Source: Gammaproteobacteria bacterium (GTDB taxonomy: Bacteria; Pseudomonadota; Gammaproteobacteria; SZUA-229). Taken from it: a stretch of 6,947 nt of DNA. The translations under genes were made by a program, and so were the position numbers. The stretch spans positions 1 through 6,947 of the forward strand of contig DAOWLL010000085.1 of assembly GCA_030641945.1 (NCBI GenBank), written 5' to 3'. The notes under the pieces were generated by a model that ran no database searches, was not told the DNA's origin, and saw only the letters and a list, made by a program, of their open reading frames with translations. Below, one piece after another: positions 1 through 5,515 of this stretch. Each line of letters opens with the position of its first letter. Positions within the stretch are counted from its first letter, which is position 1.

Positions 1-779
1 ACCCGATTGAAGTAACCGCACAGGAAGTAGCCAATATTAAAAACCACAAGGAATTCCGTGTTGCTCATGAGTTCATGATGCTGGAAAGAGAAAATAACGC
101 CAAACTGCAATGGTGGCATGCACTGCGGCAGCTAGATAAAAATGATTATCCTGTCGCAGCAAAACTGGCACAGCAATGGCAATGGGATGAAATTGCAATA
201 TTTACCGTCGCTAAAGTGAAATACTGGGATGACGTTGAACTGCGTTTCCCACTGAGTTATTCCGATAAAATTCATGAGAACGCGATACAGCAGGATCTTA
301 ATCCAGTCATACTGTATGGCCTGATTCGCCGCGAAAGCGCATTCAATAAAGATGCGCATTCACCTGCAGGTGCACGAGGCCTGATGCAGATAATGCCACG
401 AACAGGAAAGCAGATCGCCAAAGATCTTAATGAGCGCTGGGCAGGTAAAAACAGCCTGTATGACCCTGTGAAAAATTTAAAGTACGGTTCGTATTATTAT
501 CAAAAGCTGTTTAATCAATTCAACGGACACTATGCGCTTGCCCTGGCAGCCTATAATGCCGGACCTAATAGAGTGAAAAAATGGCTGCCTGATGAGGCAA
601 TACCGGCAGACATCTGGATTGAAACCATTCCATTTCGTGAGACCCGCGAGTATGTAACAACCGTACTGGTATACGCCATGATTTATCAGCAGCGCATGCA
701 ATCTGATGAACTCACAATGGCTGATTTGACACGTGAAGTGCAGCCATTAATTAATGTCGCCTCAAATCAGGATTTTTAA
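1..779 (+). CDS. slt: Soluble lytic murein transglycosylase, C-terminal part (5' end cut by window)
   Basis: Periplasmic enzyme that cleaves the MurNAc-GlcNAc bond of peptidoglycan and leaves 1,6-anhydro-MurNAc ends, used in murein turnover. The reading frame is open from base 3, so the first visible Met (base 75) is internal and the N-terminal helical ring domain lies outside the window. The lysozyme-like SLT domain is complete. It shows the motif GLIRRESAF, whose catalytic Glu is encoded at 333-335, then AGARGLMQIMP, then ALAAYNAGPNRVKKW. The preceding residues, with WWHALRQL and the conserved FPLSYSDKI, match the linker domain of E. coli Slt70-type enzymes. The protein ends NQDF, followed by TAA at 777-779. 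It appears to be the last gene of its unit, since the next 590 bp hold no intact gene. The family assignment is firm. The symbol rests on similarity remembered, not searched. Confidence 0.95.
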   Translation, partial: PIEVTAQEVANIKNHKEFRVAHEFMMLERENNAKLQWWHALRQLDKNDYPVAAKLAQQWQWDEIAIFTVAKVKYWDDVELRFPLSYSDKIHENAIQQDLNPVILYGLIRRESAFNKDAHSPAGARGLMQIMPRTGKQIAKDLNERWAGKNSLYDPVKNLKYGSYYYQKLFNQFNGHYALALAAYNAGPNRVKKWLPDEAIPADIWIETIPFRETREYVTTVLVYAMIYQQRMQSDELTMADLTREVQPLINVASNQDF

Positions 780-805
780 ATAATATTTAATCGATAAATA
801 TACTG

Positions 806-853
806 GATGCCCGCTTCTGCGGGGATGTCCTTCGACCAGCCCAGGACGAACAG
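806..853. repeat. Dispersed intergenic repeat remnants (CCCGC hairpin plus CTTCGA...AGGACGAAC)
   Basis: Two adjoining repeat-like pieces. The first is an imperfect hairpin with arms CCCGC (810-814) and GCGGG (819-823) around TTCT. It resembles the common GGATnCCCGC...GCGGGnATG intergenic palindromes. The second, 827-853, has arms GTCCT and AGGAC and reads close to the CCTTCGACnnGCTCAGGACGAACGG repeat that I know from many proteobacterial genomes. The match is from memory. Both look decayed relative to the usual forms. Confidence 0.5.
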
Positions 854-860
854 TATTTTT

Positions 861-891
861 GTAGCCTGGATGGAGCAACGCGTAATCCGGG
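861..891. repeat. 31-bp dispersed repeat, copy 1
   Basis: Begins GTAGCCTGGATGGAG and ends GTAATCCGGG, with a six-base variable centre (CAACGC). The second copy is at 6588-6618 and differs only in that centre (TGAAAC). Arms CCTGGAT and ATCCGGG pair through one G-T wobble. It resembles the widespread TAGCCCGGATGGAGCG-type intergenic repeat of proteobacteria. Confidence 0.7.
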
Positions 892-899
892 ATTTTTTT
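865..899 (+). terminator. Possible rho-independent terminator for slt, built from repeat copy 1
   Basis: A stem of CCTGGAT (865-871) with ATCCGGG (885-891) and a 13-nt loop is followed by GA and seven T residues (893-899). It lies 86 bases after the slt stop. The stem is short and the loop large, so termination is plausible but weak. Confidence 0.4.
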
Positions 900-1024
900 G
901 CGATAACATGCATTATCCCCGTATTACATAATACAGCCATGCATTACGAATTACGTCCTGTGTCGCCTTACAGGCTGTCCTTCGGAACGTTCGAATTCTT
1001 TGCAATAAACAGCAACACAGTTAA

Positions 1025-1135
1025 TTACTTTTGTTCTAATCCGTTCAGCACATCGCGCACATAATCAGCGGGTGCGTGTAAGTCAACACTGGCCTTTGTG
1101 GCCAATGCCTGACTGTCAGTCAATGCTTGTTCCAG
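1025..1135 (-). pseudogene. C-terminal coding remnant of an unidentified protein
   Basis: On the minus strand, 36 codons run from an in-frame stop (1136-1138) to a TAA at 1025-1027. They encode a peptide starting LEQALTDSQALATKASVDL and continuing HAPADYVRDVLNGLEQK. There is no ATG and no ribosome site. The composition (alternating charged and hydrophobic residues, an amphipathic helical look, a natural stop) is much more protein-like than the shadow frames around it. I do not recognise the family. It may be the tail of a gene whose 5' part was deleted or scrambled, or a chance open frame. Near-matching copies of TTTGTTCTAA lie in inverted orientation at its two sides (1030-1039 and 1146-1155). 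Confidence 0.3.
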
Positions 1136-1267
1136 TTAATGCAGCTTAGAACAAACGTTAGTGCATAAAGTTCGATGCCATTAAAATATATTCTTCCAAA
1201 TAATATATCTTGTTAGTGGAACAATTAATCCCGGTATTTTTCTAATCACCTGTATATAAATGTATTT

Positions 1268-1285
1268 TTTGTTCTTTAGAACAAA
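1268..1285. promoter_or_regulatory. Perfect 18-bp palindrome TTTGTTCT-TT-AGAACAAA, possible operator
   Basis: Two 8-base arms mirror each other exactly around TT. The site lies 81 bases before the GTG of the LpxR-like gene and just downstream of the AT-rich TATATAAA (1253-1260), which could be a -10 region. Related half-sites occur upstream: TTTGTTCTAA at 1030-1039, TTAGAACAAA at 1146-1155, and TTGTT-AGTGG-AACAA at 1210-1224. This is the form expected for a dimeric repressor or activator site. No regulator gene is visible in the window, and the role is inferred only. Confidence 0.35.
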
Positions 1286-1365
1286 TCAGGTACTTTATTA
1301 ATTGCTTCACACGACATACTTATCCGCTATTTTCAATAACCATCAAAGTTATTGCATGCTTATTT

Positions 1366-2439
1366 GTGCTTTTAAACTCGACGTTTGCCGCAGAATCAGT
1401 AACTGATGCTGGCAACGTCTCAACCAATAATGAGAACAGGTTAAGCATGACCGAAAAATATAATTCTGGATGGGCTGTGTACATTGACAACGACCTGTTC
1501 TCTTCTGCAGAAACAGACCGTGATTACACGGGTGGGCTTGCAGTTACTCTTTCTGGTCAACGCGCGCAAGAATTTCTGTTATCGACTGACAACTGGCTTG
1601 ATACCATTGATAGATGGGTGCGATTTGACACGCTGTATCAAAAAAGCCCCCATTTCCAGCTGCACAGCTTTGAATACGGATTTACTTTATTCACGCCCAG
1701 AGACACCAGCATCGCTGAACCAATATTTGATGATCATCCTTATGCCAGCCTGTTCTTTATAGCCAATACAGAACAGACAGTCATTCCTGCAAATAAATTT
1801 TCTTATCAATCGACACTCACTCTTGGTATTCTTGGCTTACCTGTGGCCGAGGATGTGCAGGTATCCCTACATAAACTGACGGGTACAGCGTTGCCGCAAG
1901 GCTGGGAAAACCAGATATCATACGGTGGCGAACCCACTGCCAAATATACAGTTTCGGTGCAAAAGACACTGACTAACATATACCGACAGGGCAAGAGTGA
2001 CTACGACATCAAAGCCAGCATGGAGGGAAATATCGGCTATAGCACGGATATAAATGCAGGATTTTCCGGGCGCTGGGGCCGTATTAACACACCCTGGTGG
2101 AGCTTTAACCCGCACCAGGCTGAATACATAAATCTGGGCGCTCCTGTGGTTGCCGACAGACTTGAAGGCTCAACGTCCGAATTTTATTTTTGGGCCGGTT
2201 TCAACATTAAATACCGCTTTTATAATGCCATCTTGCAGGGCCAGTTTCGCGACAGCGTAGTGACCTTTAGCAGTGACCAGCTTGAAAGCGTTATCTACGA
2301 AGGCTGGACAGGAATAACGCGAGAATTTGGCACAGGACTCAATGTCAGTTTCTTCGTACGTGGACGTACCGCTGAAATCAAGGGGCCCAATGCTCGCAAA
2401 CCGTTATGGGGCGGTTTCATATTCAGCAAATCTTATTAA
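1366..2439 (+). CDS. LpxR/DUF2219-family outer-membrane protein, probable lipid A 3'-O-deacylase
   Basis: Family members are outer-membrane beta-barrels; characterised LpxR removes the 3'-acyloxyacyl chain of lipid A. The family hallmarks appear in order: NDLFSS (Asn42, Asp43), TDRDYTGG (Thr55), LFTPRD (109-113), DDHPYAS (122-128) and a segment VQVSLHKLTG...PQGWENQI carrying His169. Asn42, Asp43, Thr55 and His169 line up with the Asn9, Asp10, Thr34 and His122 catalytic residues of Salmonella LpxR as I recall them. Its Lys67 and Glu128 have no obvious counterpart, so activity is not certain. The start is odd. GTG 1366 is the only standard start, has no Shine-Dalgarno, and begins inside a signal peptide. 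Reading on upstream in frame gives TIKVIACLFVLLNSTFAAE, a full signal sequence with cleavage after Ala-Ala, preceded by ATA at 1336. The mature barrel would be about 348 residues. It appears monocistronic and sits in an AT-rich stretch. Confidence 0.85.
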   Translation: MLLNSTFAAESVTDAGNVSTNNENRLSMTEKYNSGWAVYIDNDLFSSAETDRDYTGGLAVTLSGQRAQEFLLSTDNWLDTIDRWVRFDTLYQKSPHFQLHSFEYGFTLFTPRDTSIAEPIFDDHPYASLFFIANTEQTVIPANKFSYQSTLTLGILGLPVAEDVQVSLHKLTGTALPQGWENQISYGGEPTAKYTVSVQKTLTNIYRQGKSDYDIKASMEGNIGYSTDINAGFSGRWGRINTPWWSFNPHQAEYINLGAPVVADRLEGSTSEFYFWAGFNIKYRFYNAILQGQFRDSVVTFSSDQLESVIYEGWTGITREFGTGLNVSFFVRGRTAEIKGPNARKPLWGGFIFSKSY

Positions 2440-2484
2440 TTTAAGGTATCGCCCATAAGTATGACAAAGCAAATGTGATTGGTC

Positions 2485-2517
2485 GGGTCAGAGTGGCATT
2501 TCATCGGGGACTGGCCC
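2485..2517. terminator. Hairpin downstream of the LpxR-like gene, weak terminator candidate
   Basis: GGGTCAG (2485-2491) can pair with CTGGCCC (2511-2517) through one G-T wobble, with a 19-nt loop. It starts 46 bases after the stop codon. No T tract follows, so it may be only a processing or stabilising structure. Confidence 0.2.
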
Positions 2518-2614
2518 TATTGCTTACAAAATATCCCTGCAACATCCAAAATAGTATTAAACAGGTATTTTTCAGGTGATTGTCTATAAATCTACTATTA
2601 TCTGACCAGTCGTC

Positions 2615-2644
2615 ACTCATTGCCATGCGATTGGCGCAATGAGT
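2615..2644 (+). other. Inverted repeat ACTCATTGC...GCAATGAGT
   Basis: Perfect 9-base arms at 2615-2623 and 2636-2644 surround 12 bases. It sits directly before the AAGGGAG ribosome-binding-like sequence of the small ORF at 2657. It could be an RNA hairpin in the 5' leader of the 2711 gene, or an operator. Confidence 0.4.
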
Positions 2645-2656
2645 CAAGGGAGAATA

Positions 2657-2692
2657 ATGATGCAAGTGTACAGTGGAGCGTACCCAACATAA
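2657..2692 (+). CDS. Possible 11-residue leader peptide upstream of the small membrane protein gene
   Basis: The ORF ATG ATG CAA ... ends at TAA 2690-2692 and encodes MMQVYSGAYPT. It is preceded by AAGGGAG (2646-2652), a strong Shine-Dalgarno four bases before the first ATG. That is a better ribosome site than most genes here have. It ends 18 bases before the ATG of the 70-residue gene, so the two would be co-transcribed. The peptide has no run of a single amino acid that would mark a classic attenuator. It could be a translated leader, or the ribosome site could be a chance purine run. Confidence 0.3.
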   Translation: MMQVYSGAYPT

Positions 2693-2710
2693 TACTTACG
2701 GAGAAATGAA

Positions 2711-2923
2711 ATGCTGTACCTGGAACAAACACGCAACAGGGCCATGTTCATGACCACCTCGACTATTGCGACTGTTACTTTTTTAATGGCAACAGTTCAA
2801 GGGATTAACGCTGTTGGCGTTTTATTAGCTGCCGCGGTTATCAATATACTCGTGTACTACGCGCTACCTGACAGGTACAGCAATGCTTACATAAAAAAGC
2901 ATTCGAATCGTTTTTATCGATAA
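2711..2923 (+). CDS. Small two-helix inner-membrane protein, function unknown
   Basis: Seventy residues. A short charged N-terminus (LEQTRNR) is followed by two hydrophobic segments at about 11-29 and 32-52, separated by a tight QG turn, then a basic tail (IKKHSNRFYR). A helical hairpin with both ends in the cytoplasm fits the positive-inside rule. GGAG at 2700-2703 lies seven bases before the ATG, a good ribosome site, which supports this start over the ATG at 2706 in another frame. The hydrophobic, well-formed layout and ribosome site argue for a real gene. I do not recognise the family. Its 3' neighbour is convergent, and a strong palindrome begins nine bases after its stop. Confidence 0.7.
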   Translation: MLYLEQTRNRAMFMTTSTIATVTFLMATVQGINAVGVLLAAAVINILVYYALPDRYSNAYIKKHSNRFYR

Positions 2924-2931
2924 CACTATGA

Positions 2932-2956
2932 GTAGGGTGGGCTCTGCCCACCCTAC
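2932..2956. repeat. Perfect GTAGGGTGGGC palindrome, bidirectional hairpin
   Basis: Arms GTAGGGTGGGC (2932-2942) and GCCCACCCTAC (2946-2956) are exact complements around TCT. It lies between two convergent units. The GTAGGGTGGGC/GCCCACCCTAC core is a repeat found between genes in many environmental bacteria (remembered, not searched). No T tract follows on either strand, so it is at best a rho-dependent or processing-type end signal. Confidence 0.75.
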
Positions 2957-2961
2957 AAATC

Positions 2962-2983
2962 AAACATACAGCTAGCTATGTTT
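2962..2983. terminator. AAACATA/TATGTTT hairpin between convergent genes
   Basis: Arms AAACATA (2962-2968) and TATGTTT (2977-2983) surround CAGCTAGC. On the minus strand the stem is followed by a T-rich stretch (GATTTGT), so it could help end the cbpA-cbpM transcript, 79 bases after the cbpM stop. The stem is AT-rich and weak. Confidence 0.25.
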
Positions 2984-3061
2984 CAAATTATTTAAAGAGA
3001 TCAGTGAGTAATGTTCTCTACTATTCGAAACAGCTGCTCTCTAACCTGGTTTTTCGTTTAC

Positions 3062-3379
3062 TCAACCCAGGCGCCTTAACTGCTCTCTCAACTGTTCGAT
3101 TTCTTCCAACATATCCAGCACCAGTGCAGCGCCGGCGAGGTTGATGTCCAGGTCATGTTGTAATCGCCGGGCCTTGCGTGCGCGTAGCAGGTTTTTACCG
3201 GTGAAAGACCATTGTTGTTGTTCGCGCTGCTGCTCAGTGGGCTCTACAATGCCTTCATCGACCAGTTCTATGATGTATTCCGTACGCACTGAACAAGCAA
3301 TACTCATCTCATCCAGGGTAAACAAGCAGTCTTCATCCAATATCAATCCGGTTAGCGTTTGTTTTGGTGTCGTTGACAT
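3062..3379 (-). CDS. cbpM: Chaperone modulator CbpM
   Basis: A 105-residue protein of the CbpM family. In E. coli CbpM binds the J domain of CbpA and blocks its co-chaperone activity with DnaK. A MerR-like helix-turn-helix region covers about residues 18-65 (FTLDEMSIACSVRTEYIIEL, then the VDEGIVEP wing). A C-terminal amphipathic helix follows (LQHDLDINLAGAALVLDMLE, then EIEQLREQLRRL). The length matches the family (about 100 residues). It starts two bases after the cbpA stop, so the pair is translationally close and certainly one operon. GGGGG about eight bases upstream of the ATG, inside the cbpA end, is the ribosome site. It stops with TGA at 3062-3064. Confidence 0.93.
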   Translation of the reverse strand: MSTTPKQTLTGLILDEDCLFTLDEMSIACSVRTEYIIELVDEGIVEPTEQQREQQQWSFTGKNLLRARKARRLQHDLDINLAGAALVLDMLEEIEQLREQLRRLG

Positions 3380-3381
3380 GT

Positions 3382-4332
3382 TTATACCCCCAGCTTCTGG
3401 CGCGGGTTAAAGTTGAGTTCATTTTTCATCTGCTCGTAGAGTGCCTTCGCCTTGTCACTGTCTGCATCCGGCAAACTGATTTTAAGTACGACGTAGAAAT
3501 CACCCGCCGTCTTGGCGGGAATTCCGCGGCCTTTCAAACGCATTTTTTTGCCCGAGCTGGAGCCGGCCGGTATTTTCATTTCGACGATGCCGCTGGGGGT
3601 CGGTACTTTTATCGTGCCGCCGAGGGCAGCCTCCCAGGGTGTTACCGGTAAATCGAGATAAATGTCATGGCCTTCGACATGATAGATGCTGTGTGGCTTG
3701 AACTCGATTTCCAGGTATAGATCACCAGTGCCACCCTGGCCCATGCCAGCTGCACCCTGTCCGGCGAGTCGGATTTGCTGTCCCTGCTTAACGCCTTTGG
3801 GAATATTGACGTTCAGTGTACGGCTACGGGTCTGCACATGGTCCTGCTGGTCGACTTCAGGTACTTGTAGTGTGATCATACGGGTGGCGCCTTGAATGGC
3901 ATCTTCAAGGTCGATCAGAATTTTTGCATGGTGGTCCTGGCCACGCGCATGGAAGCCGCCGGCCTGACCACGGCCACGCGTGAAGCCAGCCTGGCCGAAC
4001 AGGGATTCAAAAAAGTCACTGAATACAGCGGAATCAGCCGCGCCTTCAAAGCCACCGCCGGAGAATTCAAAACCAGCATCCCAGCCAGGTGGCGGCGTGA
4101 AGTCCTGGCCGTCTTTGTAGTTTTGTCCAAGCTGATCGTAGGCTGCACGTTTTTCAGGATCCTTCAGCACCTCGTAAGCTTCGCCCATTTCTTTGAATTT
4201 ATCTTCTGCATCGGTATCTTTGCTGATATCGGGGTGATATTTGCGTGCGAGCTTGCGATAAGCCCGTTTAATCTCATCCTGGGTGGCGCTTCGATCGACA
4301 CCCATTATCTCGTAGTAATCTCTGAATTCCAC
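3382..4332 (-). CDS. cbpA: Class II J-domain co-chaperone CbpA (curved-DNA-binding protein)
   Basis: A DnaJ-type co-chaperone that stimulates DnaK ATPase; E. coli CbpA also binds curved DNA in the nucleoid. The J domain spans residues 1-70 (DYYEIMGVDRSATQDEIKRA) with the essential HPD at 33-35. A Gly/Phe-rich linker follows at about 72-130 (PPPGWDAGFEFSGGGFEG). Two beta-barrel C-terminal domains follow (about 131-230 and 231-305, with the DLYLEIEFKPH and GGTIKVPTPSG motifs). There are no CxxCxGxG zinc repeats, which separates it from DnaJ. At 316 residues it is close to E. coli CbpA. The start is GTG (4330-4332), with GGAG at 4339-4342 in good position. It is first in an operon with cbpM. An open frame of 147 codons on the opposite strand is a shadow of this GC-rich gene. 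Confidence 0.95.
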   Translation of the reverse strand: MEFRDYYEIMGVDRSATQDEIKRAYRKLARKYHPDISKDTDAEDKFKEMGEAYEVLKDPEKRAAYDQLGQNYKDGQDFTPPPGWDAGFEFSGGGFEGAADSAVFSDFFESLFGQAGFTRGRGQAGGFHARGQDHHAKILIDLEDAIQGATRMITLQVPEVDQQDHVQTRSRTLNVNIPKGVKQGQQIRLAGQGAAGMGQGGTGDLYLEIEFKPHSIYHVEGHDIYLDLPVTPWEAALGGTIKVPTPSGIVEMKIPAGSSSGKKMRLKGRGIPAKTAGDFYVVLKISLPDADSDKAKALYEQMKNELNFNPRQKLGV

Positions 4333-4359
4333 TAACAGCTCCGGTTAATTTGAGGCATG

Positions 4360-4408
4360 ATTATACCTCGCTCCTGTAAATATATAATGTGCGATATCAG
4401 GCGTTCAA
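4360..4408 (-). promoter_or_regulatory. Candidate promoter region of cbpA-cbpM
   Basis: Read on the minus strand: TTGAAC (4403-4408) and TATATT (4379-4384) are 18 bases apart, a reasonable sigma70 pair. Closer to the gene there is a perfect TATAAT (4360-4365) without a good -35, whose start would leave a leader of about 20 bases. The TTGAA plus CACATTAT spacing is faintly like a sigma32 promoter, which would suit a chaperone operon, but the match is poor. Confidence 0.35.
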
Positions 4409-4511
4409 TGGTTAGTAAAGAAGGCCCGCAGGAGCAGCAAAGGGCTCTCACCCCTTAACTTTAACATCCGGGTACGGCCTAAACCGGAACATAGAAATAG
4501 TTTTATTTCAA

Positions 4512-4544
4512 CGCAGAGGCCGCGAAGGCGCAAAGGAGGGAGAG
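4512..4544. repeat. Degenerate CGCAGAGG-type short tandem repeat
   Basis: Four imperfect units of 8-9 bases: CGCAGAGGC, CGCGAAGG, CGCAAAGG and AGGGAGAG. It resembles the 'CGCAGAGG...CGCAAAGG' intergenic repeat known from many bacterial genomes (from memory). It lies in the 296-base gap between the ends of the cbpA promoter region and the next minus-strand gene. The rest of that gap shows only weak inverted repeats, AAGGG/CCCTT (4440-4456) and TCCGG/CCGGA (4467-4488). Confidence 0.55.
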
Positions 4545-4628
4545 TGTTATTGGCTTTTGACGCTATGAAACTATATGCCAGATAAAGTCGAAACTATTAC
4601 ACCCTGTTGATTCTCAGCTGCTTCACTT

Positions 4629-5156
4629 TTACTTCCTGAATACTATTCCCAGCATAATAATATCTTCTTCTTCATCATATAATTTGTAATAACGCTTTCC
4701 GCTTATGCTCATGCCGAATTTTTTTGTGAAGTCCACCACGATGCCGACTTCAGGAAAATATGCAGCAATAAATTCATCGTTATCCCAGTTGTAGCCTAAT
4801 GATGCCCCGAGCGATATATATGGCGATACGTACCACTTAAATGCTAAACCAGCACCGAAATCCAGTGCTAATGCCCCTCCATTCAAATCTGAGTCCAGGT
4901 AGGTTATATCAGCATGACCTATCATATTATTTTTAAATGAGACTAAACCAAGCGACGTTATATTCAGGTCATTTTTATCGGAAGACGTGTTATGCGCAAT
5001 TCGAAAATAGTATACATCTGGCTCCGGGTCAGCAGTAACATCTGAAAGCAGGAAAAAAGACAACAATATAGAAACTGTAATCTGAATATATAGATGGTTG
5101 CTGCTGATGCTTTTATTTTGTCTGGAAAAGAACATCGTAATCTTGTTTAATATCAT
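4629..5156 (-). CDS. Exported protein, probable small outer-membrane beta-barrel, function unknown
   Basis: 175 residues. A long positively charged N-terminus (R12, K15) precedes a hydrophobic core at about 24-38 (ITVSILLSFFLLS) and a likely signal peptidase site VTA-DP after residue 42. The mature part has alternating polar/hydrophobic strands rich in Gly and aromatics (LALDFGAGLAFKWYVSPYISL, GASLGYNWD, FPEVGIVVDFTKKFGMSISG) and ends in a strand-like IIMLGIVFRK. That suggests a small barrel of 8 strands or so, but the last residue is Lys, not the usual Phe. ATG 5154-5156 has only a poor ribosome site (AAGAGAAAA about nine bases upstream); Met8 is an alternative. Codon use is AT-rich beside cbpA and tas. 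It resembles YfaZ-like or similar small outer-membrane proteins only in general layout. I do not assign a family. Confidence 0.7.
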   Translation of the reverse strand: MILNKITMFFSRQNKSISSNHLYIQITVSILLSFFLLSDVTADPEPDVYYFRIAHNTSSDKNDLNITSLGLVSFKNNMIGHADITYLDSDLNGGALALDFGAGLAFKWYVSPYISLGASLGYNWDNDEFIAAYFPEVGIVVDFTKKFGMSISGKRYYKLYDEEEDIIMLGIVFRK

Positions 5157-5515
5157 CTGCGTTATTTTCTCTTGTTATAAACACGTAAAATTTATTTAAC
5201 CTGGTGAGTGCTGACGATTAGCAGCTACCCCACATCGACTGCATTTTACTTTTCAATGACACACCCTTATCAGGACAGGATTCAATGATAAATGTTGACA
5301 GCTTAGTCATATGCTGGTCACTTTAAAGAAATGTACAGTGTATCTTTATTCTGAAGAATCCATGTACTTTTCTCGCCACCGAGAGACGGTGAGTAATAAT
5401 TTATCCCTGCGGCCTCATTTGATAATTCCGTGATTACCATTTGTCGTACTTGTCACTCAACAGTGAAATACGTACAGTCTATTGAAATGATCCGAAGATT
5501 TATGCTGGTGATGCC
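5157..5515. other. Divergent intergenic region between the barrel gene and tas
   Basis: 359 bases without a gene. It holds the tas promoter candidate near its right end. A consensus TTGACA at 5295-5300 has no good -10 at 16-18 bases. A short hairpin CACCG-AGAGA-CGGTG lies at 5377-5391. No coding remnant or RNA gene is recognisable. Confidence 0.5.
5450..5478 (+). promoter_or_regulatory. Candidate sigma70 promoter of tas
   Basis: TTGTCA (5450-5455) and TACAGT (5473-5478) are exactly 17 bases apart, with five and four of six consensus bases. Transcription would start near 5485 and leave about 30 bases of leader before the ATG at 5516. Confidence 0.4.

Larger units (their letters stand above)
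780..1365. other. Long gene-poor gap between slt and the LpxR-like gene
   Basis: No intact gene is visible in these 586 bases. The first third carries remnants of dispersed palindromic repeats. The middle holds a minus-strand coding remnant (1025-1135). The last part (about 1136-1365) is very AT-rich and contains several TTTGTTCT/AGAACAAA half-sites. An open frame at 807-1064 runs through the repeat remnants and has no recognisable protein character. The short inverted repeat CCTGT/ACAGG at 957-974 is probably also repeat-derived. Confidence 0.6.

Noticed and set aside
807..1064. 85-codon plus-strand open frame after slt
   Set aside because: It translates through three dispersed repeat remnants and has no protein-like pattern. 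It also overlaps a better-looking minus-strand remnant.
1030..1155. A small transposable element bounded by TTTGTTCTAA and TTAGAACAAA
   Set aside because: The arms are only 10 bases in AT-rich DNA, there is no target duplication at the ends and no second copy in the window. Kept only as a possibility under the remnant finding.
3892..4335. 147-codon open frame on the plus strand opposite cbpA
   Set aside because: It lies entirely antisense to the conserved J domain and linker codons of cbpA, shows no family motif and no ribosome site. It is a shadow of a GC-rich gene.
4440..4488. Weak inverted repeats AAGGG/CCCTT and TCCGG/CCGGA, considered as terminators or an RNA gene
   Set aside because: Five-base arms with loops of 7-12 bases and no T tract on either strand are expected by chance.
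5295..5300. Consensus TTGACA, considered as a promoter for tas
   Set aside because: No -10-like hexamer lies 16-18 bases downstream, and it is over 200 bases from the gene. The TTGTCA/TACAGT pair at 5450-5478 fits better.
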